This document shows, piece after piece, positions 1 through 15,088 of a DNA stretch of 64,000 bases (positions are counted from its first letter, which is position 1; every line of letters begins with the position of its first letter). The notes under the pieces are model-generated. The model had not been told where the DNA came from, did no database searches, and saw only the letters and a list, made by a program, of their open reading frames with translations. Origin of the DNA: Maea johnstoni (lineage: Eukaryota > Annelida > Polychaeta > Spionida > Magelonidae); contig OZ012699.1 of NCBI GenBank assembly GCA_963942565.1, positions 32,676,436 to 32,740,435 of the forward strand, written 5' to 3'. Both the position numbers and the translations under genes were made by a program.

Positions 1-842
1 AGTACCTTTTATTTTCCCGTGCACTGAAAACAGAAGTATCGAATCATTGGAATATGCGTAGTTCGTTTTCCAAAGCACTTGCAGTTCTTTAAAACACTAT
101 CGGCAATTTGTTTAGAATTAAGTAACCATTGCAGGGATATGTATACAACATGCCTGGGTTTTTATGAATATGGCTGAAAATAGGACCTTATAGACTTTTT
201 AAAAAAGGGAATGTTACCACAAACAATATTTTGAAATTGAGTTTACCTAAGTTAACGGGAAACGTAGCCATGTAGCCGAAACAGGTTTTACTAATTAACA
301 GCCATGTTTGAAGGACCACAGCCTTGCATTTTTTTTTTGTTACAGTGCGGACATCTACTTCGTGCACCAATCAACCAGATGTCTACTAATGCCTGGTTGT
401 ACAAACATTTGTCAGATAAAAGTAACTTTTGTCAGACGAAAGTAACTTTCGTCAGACAAAAGTGCTTGACAAAAGTTGCTTCTGTCAACAAAAGTATGGA
501 TGCTACAAATAGCACCCCATAATCGCTACTCGTACTGTGTGGTTATTGCACACATATAAAGCTCATATCAAGGGGCTTCCAATATATTTCCGCGAAGTAC
601 GCGTAAAGAATAACGTCACGGATAACAAATTCGTAACTTTGTGACAGCATTTGAAGGGGAATGCAGAAATATCATCGAGTCGCGCGAGCATTTAGAGCTT
701 TGCTATGTCATAATGTTAAATGATAAACTGGGATATCGAATACATTTTCCAAAAACATCAATGCTGTCACTGATTCAGATATTTTTCTGAGTACGTTTCT
801 TTAAAAGTCTACATGTACCTGTTTGTTTTTTTCTTTATCTAG
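1..842. other. Presumed intron upstream of the carotenoid-oxygenase exon
   Basis: No coding similarity is visible. It ends in a pyrimidine-rich tract and AG at 841-842, a good splice acceptor for the exon that follows. Around 411-497 there is a short degenerate minisatellite built on the motif GTCAGACAAAAGTAACTT, in about four imperfect copies. Upstream exons of the gene must lie outside the window, because the exon at 843 starts inside the conserved domain. Confidence 0.5.
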
Positions 843-2213
843 ATTAAGAATGGTTTGGGACAATACGAGATGGGACCTAGAAAATTCATTCATGTTTTCG
901 AGGCATACGCCAAGCTGATGAAGTGGGAATTCAAAGCGGAGGGTGTGACATTTTCAACCCGTTTCATTGGTACCAATCTGTACACCGATTCAGTCTGGGA
1001 TGGCACGGTCGCACCCTATATGCTGTTTCATTCCGTTGAACCAGGATTTGACGAACTTGAGAAGATGATTGCCCTGGTGAACGGCGTCGATAATGTAAAC
1101 GTCAACATTGCCCGTTTTGACAACGATACGGAGTTCGTAGCGCTGAGCGACTTTTGGCGCCATTACACCTTGGACATGGACACCATGGCAACCATAGAAC
1201 AGGTCAACCCACCTGTTCCTGGTATTGACTTTGACCTTTCGTCGATCGTGACAGCCGCGTCCACGGCTCACCCCATCCAGGAGGCAGGGTCTAAGCACCA
1301 TATAACGTACGTAGTAAGCACCCTGCCAACAGGCAAGTACGTGTTGACGGTGAGTCGCATAATCTCTTCCGAGATCAGAGAGAAGATCGCCTCCATCGAA
1401 CTCGATCGATCGCCCTATATGCATTCGTTTGGTCTAACCGAGAATTATGCAATCATCTTTATGGCCCCTCTCTTTAGCAATCCGGATAAAATCCTAGAAA
1501 CCGGCATACCGATAGAGGCTATCGAATGGTTCGGCAACGAGACGACCAAAGTGTACATTGTGGAACTGAAATCCGGGAAAATAACCACCCTAGAAACAGA
1601 AGCCAGGTTTGGTATGCACCACGTGAACGCGTTTGAAGACGTCACAGGAAGAATTATTTTTGACGTCGTGACGTATGATAATCTCGACATCTTGCAACAG
1701 ATGAAAATGAAGATCCTCATGGATCGTGATCTTCGCAAAAACATTCCAAACGATGCCGAACTAAAACGGTACGTTGTCGATTTGCGCGATTCAACGATAT
1801 CGCCGCAAACATTTACCCGCGAAGTAGGAAAAGAATTTGTAAATAAATTGGACTTTCCCACCATTAATGAAAACTATCGCTTTAAGAAATACTGTTACGT
1901 TTATGGTCTCGTACAGAAAATGGACAATGTCACACTTAGTAAACTTGGAATAGTCAAAAAGGATCTCTGTGGGCGCGGCAGGGATCAAGTTTGGCACGTA
2001 GCGAATCATTACGCCTCCGAACCCTACTTTATCCCGAATCCCACTATGACGTCTGAGGATGACGGCATCGTACTAAATGTTGTCCTAGACGGAGAAAAGG
2101 GCAAAAGTTACCTGGGTATTTTTGATGCAAAAACATTGAAACTCATTAATAGAAGTGAGGACCTTCCTTTTCACCTACCCTTCCAACTCCATGGAAAGTT
2201 TTACCCAAACTAG
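843..2213 (+). CDS. Carotenoid oxygenase family protein (BCO/RPE65/NinaB-like), large 3'-terminal exon
   Basis: These enzymes cleave or isomerise carotenoids and retinoids through a non-haem Fe(II) held by four histidines in a seven-bladed beta-propeller. After the acceptor AG (841-842) the frame reads IKNGLGQYEMGPRKF, so no local start codon is needed; this is an internal-to-terminal exon of about 456 codons ending in TAG. The four family histidines can be placed, numbering from the TTG codon at 855: STAHP (His139), YMHSFGLTENYAI (His190), MHHVNAFED (His255/256) and the C-terminal LPFQLHGKFYPN (His446). The near C-terminal block EPYFIPNPTMTSEDDGIV is also typical. Family members are about 500-600 residues, so only the N-terminal part is missing. 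The substrate and the choice between a cleaving oxygenase and an RPE65-like isomerase cannot be told from sequence alone. No close neighbour suggests a role. The 3' UTR follows with AATAAA at 2535-2540. Confidence 0.93.
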   Translation: MKNGLGQYEMGPRKFIHVFEAYAKLMKWEFKAEGVTFSTRFIGTNLYTDSVWDGTVAPYMLFHSVEPGFDELEKMIALVNGVDNVNVNIARFDNDTEFVALSDFWRHYTLDMDTMATIEQVNPPVPGIDFDLSSIVTAASTAHPIQEAGSKHHITYVVSTLPTGKYVLTVSRIISSEIREKIASIELDRSPYMHSFGLTENYAIIFMAPLFSNPDKILETGIPIEAIEWFGNETTKVYIVELKSGKITTLETEARFGMHHVNAFEDVTGRIIFDVVTYDNLDILQQMKMKILMDRDLRKNIPNDAELKRYVVDLRDSTISPQTFTREVGKEFVNKLDFPTINENYRFKKYCYVYGLVQKMDNVTLSKLGIVKKDLCGRGRDQVWHVANHYASEPYFIPNPTMTSEDDGIVLNVVLDGEKGKSYLGIFDAKTLKLINRSEDLPFHLPFQLHGKFYPN

Positions 2214-2660
2214 GGAATTGAGTCAAGTTCGACGAAATATAGGACGCAAGCTTTATTATCAGATGATCAAAGAAAGTTTACTAGCCAAATTTTCATTAGA
2301 CCAACAAAACCTACATAAAAAGTGCGACTCAATTGAAGATGATCTTCGTAGTTATAGATTACCAACTGATTAAAGTATGTTTGTATGATTGTGTATGTTG
2401 TAGTTATGGATCATTGATGTTCAATTTGTTATCGTCCGTATTGGTAGTTCATTGGAATTAATCTATTTCTCATTGTTATTTATGTAATACATTATTAATG
2501 TCGTTACAACGGGCTGATCTGAATGAATTGAGACAATAAAAAACAGCTGCTTTTAGCGAAATAAAAAAAGTTCGACAAAAAATGTTATTCTTAATGACTA
2601 TACATGTTTAATGAGTGTGTGCGTATCTATTTGGTTTATTCCATTAAATAAATGCCTACA
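2214..2660 (+). other. 3' UTR and polyadenylation signals of the carotenoid-oxygenase gene
   Basis: AT-rich non-coding sequence follows the stop codon. A canonical AATAAA lies at 2535-2540 and a second near 2646-2651. The LINE-derived sequence downstream begins about 10-20 bases after the second. Confidence 0.55.
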
Positions 2661-2661
2661 G

Positions 2662-5540
2662 CGGCGAAGATAATAATAATAATACGTTTATTTGCTGTAA
2701 TAGAGATTACAAAATCGTACATATCATTGCTACTTCATTTACAAATATATAGATATAAAATATAACAGGAAAATAAGGCACAGTAGGTTAACATAGAAAA
2801 GAAACTAGAGGCGTATACCCAAAGAAAATAGGGTACTCCTTGTTACACTTGGTATCATACATGCACGCAGGCACACACTTTTAAATTAAGTTCATATATG
2901 CATCCCTGCACCAGGGATGTAGTGCTGGTGAGTACACAAAAAAGGTCTCGAATATCTCTTGTGAGATAGACAAAGAAATTGTACAGATCATTGTCCCGTC
3001 GTTACAAATATATAGAAAATATCAAGAACATAAGGCACTTTAGGTTTACACAACAGAAAAGGGAGAAGCATATACCATTAGAGTGGAAGGAAACTCCTCC
3101 TTCCTCACAGTGTCACACATGCACGTAGGCATACACGTTTAAATTGATTTCATATATAACTCCCTGTGCTTAGGGGTGACAAGACAAGAGAGAGTAATAC
3201 TAGTGATGCTATCTACCTCGTGTGGGGTAGAAATAAATCAGCAAAGCTCTCATGAGTACATATAGTGACTAAGATGGATAAGGGTGCTCTACTCTGGTAT
3301 ACAGTTAGTAGGGCGCTTACATATGGGCAATATTCAGTGAATAAGACTCTCATTAGCATACACAGTAAGAGTCCATCCCTGTACAGGGGAAACAAAGCAC
3401 ATATATTGGGCATGTAAATTATCTCTTATATCTCCTAATTCTCGTATTGTACATAGTGTAGATGAAGGAACAGGATATATGCCAGATGGGTAGCATATCT
3501 TCAAAATCCCAACCTTCTATTTGCTTCCCCAGGAGTACGTCTAACCCACAGGATTGGTCAAGCTCATGCCGAATTCTGTTTATGCAATTATACATCTCTA
3601 TCCTAACCTGTTCATGTGCAGGGCACTGCATGATCATATGGATTGCGTTGTCATAAGAGGCTAATTGGCATAAAGTACAGCTTCTCTCATTGAAGGTAGA
3701 TCTCCGTAATTTAATATCATCACCCTTCAGTGCACTGGCGTGACAGAGCAGCTTAACCATCACTTCACAACGTTTCATAAGCTCTGGTCTCTGTCTGCAA
3801 TTTCCCACCATATAGAGTAGCCGGGTGCATTAGTCACCATTTTTAGAAGATTGAGTTTCTCATCGCTTACCATATGATCATCCCACTTCACCTGTTCACC
3901 TTCCCATGCCCTTTCCCACACTAATTTTTTCCAGGTAGCCTTCTCCACGCATTGCCCATTGACCATATTCCTAATGTCCTCAATCACTCCAAAATCCTGA
4001 CAATATTGTAAAATCTGTATAATGGGACTATCCATATTGTTTGTACAGTCAAATACATATTCTCTGAGTCTTTCAACAAAGATCTTTTTAACTGGCATGC
4101 AATCTTCCATTGCCATAATTGTCCTTACAAAAATTACTTTTCGGACTTTAATATACTGCATTATACTCATCCACCCTAGGCAGAAAAAACTGGTTATATT
4201 ATAGCACCTCGTATGCATTCTCTGCAGCCTTCTTGCCGCATACCTTTGAAAAGCATTCAACATATTAATGTCATTGTTCTTGATTACCCACATATCACAG
4301 CCAAAAAGCAGGGTTGGCATGACTATGGTCCAAAAATGAGATTGCACGACTTGAGATTTAAACCTCCCCTCCTTATCCCCATATTTGTGGACATGTTGAG
4401 TACTCATCGGGCTTTCTTCACCTTTTCCTCTGTCCTAACATGGGTGTCCCCTTTAACACACGTCTTGACACCAACGTGATCATAATATAATCTCTCTTTG
4501 ACACGTTTGCCCCCCAGTAAGAACATTCTATGCTCAGATCCAATTCTCCTCTCTCTCTCTCCGTCTTCCCAAAAACCAGTACCGCACTTTTGTTCGCATT
4601 AAATTTAAACCTCCAGTCACAGCCGTGTTCATATACCTTAGACATAACCCATATACAATTCTAATCACTTGTAATGTGGTAGGTTGTACATATAGCGTGT
4701 AGTAAGATTAAATTTAGTATCCATCAAGAATACAGTGTCCAGTCCTCCAATACTTTGTACGGAGGCTTAAGTCTTTGTAACTATTAATTTCACTCTCTGT
4801 GTTTAACCGTGTTGTGATATTTTTTGTATACAGCACTTTTTTCATAATTTTTGTAATACTTAAGTAAAAGTTTTTGTTCACTGTTTAGTTCAATACTTTG
4901 TATGTTTGCCAGATTTGATGTTTTTCACGTCCGATACTATGTACACAGCAAACCAGTCAGTATGTGTGCATGTCGGAAGCACGACAAATGTATACTATTT
5001 AGCATATCTATATATGTGACATATATGCATGTGTAGGAGGACGTTTTTTGTTTGATACTGGCTTAGAAGAAAATGTATGATATATAGAACTTTTGTAACT
5101 TGCTTACGGTCAATAAAGAATATATATATAACCCTATCCATTCTTTGTTTTGATATGGTGCTTGCGGCTATATCATCCGCGTACCCGACTGGTGAGGGCC
5201 TAACTCTGTATATTTCACTACAAAGGTTAGAGAGTTCTAGAGTCGTAATAAGGGAATTAATATAGGCCGTATATTTCACCAACGATAAATATCCGCCTTG
5301 ATGGATCCCACAGTTCATTTTATAAGTCTCGGACACTTTCGGGCCTATTCTCACACAACATTCAAAATCTATTTACCCTTTGTAGAGCATTCTCCACAGG
5401 GAGGCTGTAATGCCTATTTTGTGCAGCTGGAAGAACAGCCCATCCGTCCAGACAGAATCGAAGGCCTTTGAGACGTCATAATACGCCACGAAGACCTTCC
5501 TGCCATTCTCACGTTCCCTGGCGAAGAGCAGAATGGCAAT
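2662..5540 (-). mobile_element. Degenerate non-LTR retrotransposon (LINE), reverse transcriptase to 3' end
   Basis: Read on the minus strand from 5540, the remnant encodes reverse-transcriptase blocks in order. YYDVSKAFDSVW is the motif A region (about 5500-5440). CGIHQGGYLSLVKYTAYIN lies at 5310-5240. GYADDIAAST carries the catalytic YADD (about 5190). WRFKFNANKSAVLVFGKT lies near 4600. A long C-terminal region (4407-3419) ends in a Cys/His knuckle, SCTLCQLASYDNAIHMIMQC. The frame is broken by stops and a non-coding stretch near 4650-5000, so it is a dead copy. The 3' UTR (3418-2690) contains an approximate 265-bp tandem duplication and ends in a TAA/TTA-type short repeat at 2670-2690. The layout is that of the Jockey/CR1/L2-like LINEs; the exact clade is not resolved. 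Confidence 0.85.
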
Positions 5541-6560
5541 TTGAGTGAAATATTTTAAGCTAAAAGCAAGTTTGGGAAAATATTTGAAGGAGAAATATTA
5601 GTCAAAGCGCTATCAGTAAATCTCCTTCAAAATATTTTGTAAAATAATTCTTAATTTCCAAGTTACAGTCTAAAATATCAAAGATCCAGACGTAAATGCT
5701 TTTAAGTATAAGTGGATTATACTACCGTAAGGTGTCTTCCACCAATCAAAGGCATTGGAGAGTATGCAGTACATGTCATGAAGCGTTTATAAAGCCCTTT
5801 TCAAGGCGGGTCAAGCCATACGGGCACTAACCAATTAATGCTTAAATATTACTACAGAAAGTGTCGACTGGATCTTGGAAAATTTTGGCAATAACTTAAT
5901 TATTAAGAATTATTTTCCAAAATATTTGAGGGAGTCTTGGTTGCTGTGTTCTAATGAACATTCCTCCTTCAAATAGTTCCCTAAACATGTGTTTGCCTTA
6001 ACGATTTTACCCGCAAACGCTTCAGTCTGCTTTTTGCAGCTGCAATCATAAATAAGTTAACTAGGCTGTAAAGTATTCAGAAAAGCACAAAAATTTCTTA
6101 AACCACCCTTGTTGGATTTCTCCATTACATACGTGATGATTGGTTTTATAGAATCAACACTTACTATTTAATTGATCTGAAAACGATGACTGTTGAATTC
6201 CTTTGATTGGGTATCTAGTCTAGGTTAAGGGGCTGTTGCATGAAATGCAATATTTTAGCACAAAATTTCACTGGACATAATAATCCTAAAAAGGAAATTG
6301 CCTTCACTTTACCACGTCAAGGGAAATGTCTACTGCAGTAAGTATCCAATAAATGACAAACTGCATATTTTGAGAAGAAAAAATGTGTTTATTACTTGAA
6401 ACTTTTGTAATCTAATTACGTACAATATTTCAGTCATACACTAACATGATATTGTTTACGTCTTCTACAACTGTTATACTGTTATCCTAGGTTAACCATT
6501 GTACACAGTTATTTTACATTTCAATATTGCTAAACACATTCAGAGTAAATAGCCTGTGGT
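5541..6560. repeat. Fragments of a dispersed MITE-like repeat; otherwise nothing coding
   Basis: Two stretches (about 5545-5710 and 5795-6050) share words with the TTAA-flanked MITE family described at 8307-8536 and 21151-21381, notably CTCCTTCAAATATTTT and GATCCAGACG, in opposite orientations. Ends are eroded. No gene is seen here. Confidence 0.5.
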
Positions 6561-6582
6561 GTACCGGATATGCAAGTAAATG

Positions 6583-7839
<1,257 letters not shown>

Positions 7840-7844
7840 ACTGG

Positions 7845-8160
7845 GGGTATGCCCTGATGGCCGGGTGGTCTAAGTTGTTGACACTTACTGCTTGGTGTTT
7901 CGTACTACCTACATATAGCGCCTGTTCTTATGGTCGAGTAGTTTAAGTCGTTGTCATTGACTGCTTGCTGTCTCTCGCCACTGACCAGGATCGAATCCCG
8001 AAAAGGGCATGTGAGAGAGTTGGGTAGCGGTTCTCGTCGGCTGCCTACACATTAGCCTAAGTATGGCAGAAAAAGTGATGATTATCGAAATTCCAAATTC
8101 CTCAAAATAATGACAGAAGTGGATTTTTGGATGTACGAAAAGTATCAAAATTCACGACAG
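7845..8160 (+). mobile_element. tRNA-derived SINE with Ser/Leu-tRNA-like head
   Basis: TGGTCGAGTAGTTTAAG (about 7930) resembles the A box of a Ser/Leu-type tRNA. GGATCGAATCCCG (about 7988) is a good B box. A second A-box-like piece, TGGCCGGGTGGTCTAAG, lies just upstream at about 7858, suggesting a dimeric or tandem head. The spacing is too long and the stem pairing too poor for a functional tRNA gene. Confidence 0.6.
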
Positions 8161-8306
8161 TAACCAATAAGACCATTCTATGATTATCTCTAAAAGCACG
8201 ACAGTTCCTGGGCACAGTGAGTAACAAGGTGAGTAGGTAGTTTTTCTTTGGTACTCAATTGGCATCCTCCGTCATCATTAACTGATGAGTTGCGGTTTAT
8301 TCGTTC

Positions 8307-8536
8307 TTAACCCATTCACACTCAGAACTCCTCTAAGAAGTATCGTCAGCTCCTCTCATACCTTTGAAAATAAATTGGGAATAAAGCAAAAGTTCATCAA
8401 ATATTTGAAGAAGAGTTGTTGTTTGGCTTCTGATTAACATTTCTCCTTCAAATATTTTCCAAAAAATGCTTTTGTAAGAAAAATATTATCAAAATTGTCA
8501 GGCCTGTTTTTGCCGTTCTGAGTGTCAATGGGTTAA
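8307..8536. mobile_element. TTAA-flanked MITE (family with CCCATT termini)
   Basis: A 230-bp element is bounded by TTAA and begins TTAACCCATT, ending AATGGGTTAA. Internal words TCAAATATTTGAAG and CTCCTTCAAATATTTT are shared with the copies at 21151-21381, 33097-33325 and 58500-58730. TTAA target duplications and CCC/GGG termini are hallmarks of piggyBac-type elements; assignment to that superfamily is an inference. Confidence 0.75.
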
Positions 8537-9089
8537 TGCAGAATAGTGACGATAAACGTGGTTCATAATTCCAAGTTATCTAGAATACACATTCGTTTGC
8601 CTTTTGAATCATTGATGATTGATACGAAATCTTTTTTTGTGTGTGACAATATATAGACCACAGTAATTTCACCTCGTCATGCATTTTGAGTGATGCCGAT
8701 TCTTACCTTTTTATTGCTGGGTCGCTCACGACGGAGCCATTTTTACTGAGGCTTGATGGTCTTGCCACAATAAAAAATGTAAAAGTGATTATCTGTATGG
8801 TTCGTTCTTTCTTTTCCCCCGACATTTCTTTGAAATAAAAGTACTTGTATCATTGCAATCAAATCGTCGGCGTTGTGTTATGAATGTGTACGTGACAGCG
8901 CAGTTATAAATACACCCCTACACACGCAACACGCACCCGGGTGCTAAGAGACGGTACGAGGACTCAAATCCGTGTAAGACACACCATGGCACCCACAATA
9001 GAACCGTTGCACCTGTACCACTGTACCACGTCCTGTAGCACCTGTTGATCCCTATTAAATAGTGCTGGTGGGAACGCGGGCAATTTTTT
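8537..9089. other. Non-coding stretch, nothing recognised
   Basis: Only short frames, no repeat structure and no RNA gene were recognised. Confidence 0.4.
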
Positions 9090-9095
9090 TTTATT
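9090..9095 (-). terminator. Possible polyadenylation signal of the secreted Cys-rich gene
   Basis: TTTATT on the plus strand reads AATAAA on the minus strand, about 290 bases past the stop codon. It is the only canonical hexamer I noticed between 9095 and 9385. Functional use is inferred. Confidence 0.35.
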
Positions 9096-9384
9096 ATTTT
9101 CTAGGGTTAACTGGGGAGCTGACAATACTAGTCAATGACAAATTAGGTGTATTTAACACCTGGTTTAGTGGTGAAACGGTCGGAACTTGCACTTGCACTG
9201 TTCGCTGAACTCGGGGGAGGAGCTCAGTGTACTTTGAGGGCAAAATACAGACAGCAACAAGGATAAACAATTCAAATCTTATCAACATCATACTGTACAT
9301 CATAAATAATTACGACCCAGCTAGTAACTATTGATGCCTTGCATCATCATTCGATACTTGTTGTGTACCTCGGAAGATTACTGA

Positions 9385-10766
<1,382 letters not shown>

Positions 10767-11529
10767 GAGTACGTAATGTAAGTTTCAACACACCTATTTG
10801 TCTTATATTGTCAGTTGATGTCCGTGGTGGTACCCAGATGTGGTATATCCTGCCTGAGTGCCGTGCGTTATCTGTAACTGTGTTGTGCTGCCGGAGTCTT
10901 AGATTATATCGACATTGCCACGTGATGCCTCATGGTCATTTCCCATCGCCCTTCGATTGGCAAACCAATCAAATGACGTCCTATTTGCTAGGCAACCATA
11001 CCCATGCAAACAATCATGTTATCCCTAAATATACTGGACACTATTTGCCCTGTTGATTTCAATTGGTCTAAATGCATCACATGTACTAATTCAACATTTT
11101 TGCGTTATTCTTCAACAGCTGTATAGCATATTCAAGCACTCTGTCCACATATAAAAGATTCATGGTAATGCTATAAAACCTTTGACAATCATATTGTAGT
11201 ACGACAGAGAGAGAGAATGGGGTATAATTCCTAAGAAAATAGCAACAGGACAATTCAAGAGCTTGGAAAGCTAACAAAGATCTAGCTTTTCAGAAATCTA
11301 ACACCCTATAGGGATTTACGAAACATATAACCTTATAGTTTAGTAATCAATTTCGAAATGTAAACCCTTCTTTATTATTGTCCACTTAACATGTGGATAA
11401 TGTCACCAGAGACAATTATTGAGTGCATTATTGAGTTTTGGCTAGGGTTTCGTTAGGACTTACATTGATAAGGTATTACTGTGTCCGGATTGAAAACCCA
11501 AACTGAAAAGTTATTCCCTCATATCACAT

Positions 11530-11965
11530 ATATAATTCTACGAGTTCTGATAGTTGCAAAGTGGGCTACATGATTTGCATTTAAATGTAATTTCAAAGTG
11601 CTGCATCTGTTCTATGATATTTTGGCATAGTTGATAGTCTATGTTTTCCAATACCACTGCATTCGAATAGGAAGTGAAATTCATCACCTAATATTCTCTT
11701 TCTGCACTTAGTGCAGATGCGATCTTGCCTTGGTATTGACAAATCTGACCTACGATTAACTGATAATTTTTGAGAACCAGTTCAAAAATCAAATAGCGAG
11801 TATTTAAGGTACTCTGGCAATATATCTATGCATTCTTTGAATTCATGAATGTCTTTATAAATGTTGTATGTTGAGAAGGTTTCCTCCTCTGATATTCTGC
11901 TAAACCATTTCTGCAGAAACTGATCTTGAAATATTCTTTTAACAAACTCACTGGACACCCCTAGT
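11530..11965 (-). mobile_element. LINE C-terminal fragment, counterpart of 45243-45724
   Basis: This minus-strand segment is the reverse-complement partner of the open frame at 45284-45724, with the same IPRQDRICTKCRKRIL knuckle region. Here the frame is disrupted, including around 11790. It is a fossil LINE fragment rather than a gene. Confidence 0.65.
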
Positions 11966-11971
11966 CAAGTA

Positions 11972-12068
11972 GCAGAAGCGCCACCTATAGAATATCATCA
12001 TAACGAGCATTGCATTGAATCCCCTGGGTAGTTTAGTTCCGATGCTGCACAATAGGTGGCACTTCTAA
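11972..12068. repeat. Small foldback element with GCGCCACCTAT termini
   Basis: AGAAGCGCCACCTATAG near 11975 is mirrored by ATAGGTGGCACTTCT near 12050, giving a hairpin of about 95 bp. The same word pair occurs at 45178-45270 in the other arm, and a related GCCACCTATTGA/TCAATAGATGGC pair lies at 51450-51512. Confidence 0.55.
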
Positions 12069-13640
12069 AATGGTGATAACCGCAAAAATAGGATGTAGCA
12101 AAAATCTGAAAATGAAAAAAACGCAAAATTCTATGACGCACTTAATACCAGATTTACAGTATCAAAGTGGGAGAAACAGCAATGGTAAACAAACTTTCTA
12201 AACTAAGCCCAAATTCTATAAACGACATTTTCTCATCCCCATGATATACTTCAGCATGAGAGATAATTCAGAATACCTCATCATAGAAAGGTTGCATGTG
12301 ACAGGTGCAATTGTGTGATGTCTCCAATAAAACCTCAGGCAGTTATGATTATTTTGATTCCACAAAGGCAGTATTGAAGGAATGATCCAAAGGTTTTAAT
12401 TCTTTCAAAATTTCTTCTTTTTTAACTCTCGCAAAGGATAGACAAATTGGCTTTTCCTCATCTAACATTGATCTCACTCTATTGTGGCTAGCTTCAATGC
12501 AATCCATTCTTGCTTTACATTAATGTACTATTTTCGGAGGTTCGGGCTCATTTGGTTAGAGAGTGTGAGAGTGCAAGAGTTATCAAAGCACTTGGTTGTG
12601 AAATGAAACGACAAGGGAGTGTTAGTGATGTCACTGTTTGTATCTTTCCTCGATTTGGTACATTGACGATATGAGTATGGCAGTGTAATATATACAGGAG
12701 GACTTGGTTTTGAAATAAATCGCTATGTAAAGCTGTGTGCCATTGGCTGCCAGCATGAATATCAGCTCCTGGGTTTTCCATCAATTGCTGGAGACCCAGG
12801 AGGATTCTACCATAAAGATTTATCTAGGACCTGCATAACATCACCAGGATCAGCTAGATGAACTCAGAGGACCCTTTTGCGATTGAAAAACAGTACAATT
12901 TGGATACTTTTATATGAATCTTGGACAACTGGCTATCTTACGACCTAGCTGATCTGTTGCCAGCACATCATAAAAAGTGTCGTAAAGGATCTTGACCCGA
13001 TTGGAATCCTGCAGACATCTTCCATGCTATCTGGCCTAGCAGATAGCATAGGGAATTTATTAGGCACCATAGCGAATGCTTGTAAGGGTAAAGAAATACC
13101 TACATCTCGTTTTCAAACGGATCTCCTATTCACGGTTATATTGAAGGACCATCAAAGTCATTAATGTGGCGGAAAGATAATTACGGAGATAAGGCTGTTT
13201 AACTCTATCAAATTTTTGTCCCATTCAAACTTGATAACTATATCCTATGTGTTTTGATGAAATGAAAAAAGTGCTTTTTGCAAATTTTAGATTAAATGAT
13301 TTTGGAAGTCGCAATTGAATAATAAGAGACCTTGTTTTATATGTTATAAATTTTGCTCTGTTCAGTTTTATATCCATTTCTTTTAGAATTATGATTGAAA
13401 ATGAGAAAACTTTTTTTAAGTTCTTGATTGTAAATTATGAAATGAAGACAGGAATTGAAATACAAACACACATAAGCCAAAAATCAGATAGCATTCATTT
13501 TGTATTACTCTTATTTACTGACATGTTGAATTTTAATCCAATCTGTTTTCAGATTACGTTTTTCTTTGGCTGAAATTCAACATAGGAAAAGGGCAAAAAG
13601 CCAATGTGAGCTTCAGTCACAGTAACGTGCATACTTGGGT
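12069..13640. other. Non-coding stretch, nothing recognised
   Basis: No conserved domain, RNA gene or clear terminal repeats were seen. The corresponding sequence in the other arm is about 43600-45170. Short frames such as the one at 12548-12784 are not well conserved between arms. Confidence 0.4.
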
Positions 13641-13647
13641 GCATACA

Positions 13648-13809
<162 letters not shown>

Positions 13810-14041
13810 GGTATGTGAAACAAGTAGCTAGGAGTAAATCATATGTTTATCGACTGCATATACAATACAAACTAGACATCATCACAAGGTAAGCTAGAAT
13901 ACCTCGCAAAAGAGAAAACATATACAAAAGAGCAACCCAAATTGTCGCAAAAGGGAAATCTTGGACCATAATTATCATATTGATTATGAAGTTTGTAATA
14001 ATCAAGGAAAGGGTAATTGCATAACTAGCTTTTAAGAAAGA

Positions 14042-14632
14042 GAAGTTGTGTTATATACAAACCTTAAGCAATGCCCAGTCACAATCAAACAAACGGCGTT
14101 CACAGCACTTGTTGGATCTCTGCTAGAGTATAGCAGCACAGTCTGGGACCCCTTCATTGAAACAGAAAAAGGGGAGTTGGAGAAAATACAGAGAAGAGGC
14201 GCTAGATTCGTCTTCAACGACTACAGCAGAACCTCCAGCGTAACTGCCATGCTCTCCGAACTAGACTGGGTACCTCTTGCAGAAAGAAGGCATGACGCCA
14301 GGGTGACCATGATGTTAAAAATAATAAATGACCTAATAGCTATCCCTGCTGAGGAGTACCTAACCAAATCCAGCAGCAGAACCAGATCAGGTACTAGCAA
14401 CAGCTACAGACAATATATACAACAAAGACCTGTACCTACGCCAACTCCTTCTTCCCACGTACCATAAAAGACTGGAACTTATTACCGGTAGACATTAAGG
14501 CAGTGGAAAGCCTTGACCAGTTCAAAGAAGGACTGGCAGCATGAGACAGACAATAGAGCCACCACTCTCATCCGGAGCGAAATACTCTAAATAGAGTCTG
14601 CTCTGTACAGAATCAGAATCAGAATACAAACA
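14042..14632 (+). mobile_element. 5'-truncated CR1/L2-like LINE, 3' end
   Basis: The frame contains FTALVGSLLEYSSTVWDPF, EKIQRRGARFVFNDYSRTSS and LDWVPLAERRHDARVTMMLK, the characteristic region downstream of the reverse-transcriptase core in CR1/L2/Jockey-like LINEs. It ends in an AGAATC-type short repeat at about 14606-14625, a typical LINE 3' terminus. The frame in this copy breaks around 14410. The partner copy is at 42745-43352. Confidence 0.88.
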
Positions 14633-15085
14633 CCAGCTACTGTAAAAAAGGAAAAGCCATTGTCCCAGAGTACTGGTGGATAGTAATCCACAGGTCCATG
14701 AATGATGTCGAAACTTCTCGCTGGCAGAAATTAGTTGACTGGTTAAATGCACAGGGTTTTAACATAGCATATCATATTGATGCTCAGATTTTATTTGGAG
14801 ATCCTAAGTTCTGATAAAAAACGAAGCCAATTGTAAACATTCTGGCCTTAAACAGATACCCAAGTCAATAAAAACCCAGTTCACTGAAAAAACATCCAGC
14901 AATGGCAACACAGTTTTTCAGTGATTTTTGGCATTTGTCACAAGAGAAACGATCTCTAATAAAAGATGATGAGATGTTCTAAGGTACCAAATAGCACTTT
15001 AAAATACTAGTAGCAATAGCTGCCTATTCTAAGAGACAGTTACAAACATTGAATGTTTTGGCATCAGTAATTTTTCATACTTATT
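14633..15085. other. Non-coding stretch, shared by both arms
   Basis: This matches about 42295-42745 of the other arm. No gene or element was recognised. Homology between the arms stops at about 15083. Confidence 0.4.
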
Positions 15086-15088
15086 GCA

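Noticed and set aside
990-1424. 144-codon antisense frame in the carotenoid-oxygenase exon, and 1445-2009 antisense frames
   Set aside because: Shadows of the conserved sense-strand domain.
9094-9303. Short minus-strand frame with a hydrophobic start (MLIRFELFILVAVCILP)
   Set aside because: It lies after the stop of the Cys-rich gene, overlaps the possible polyadenylation signal and has no domain or partner exon; left unannotated.
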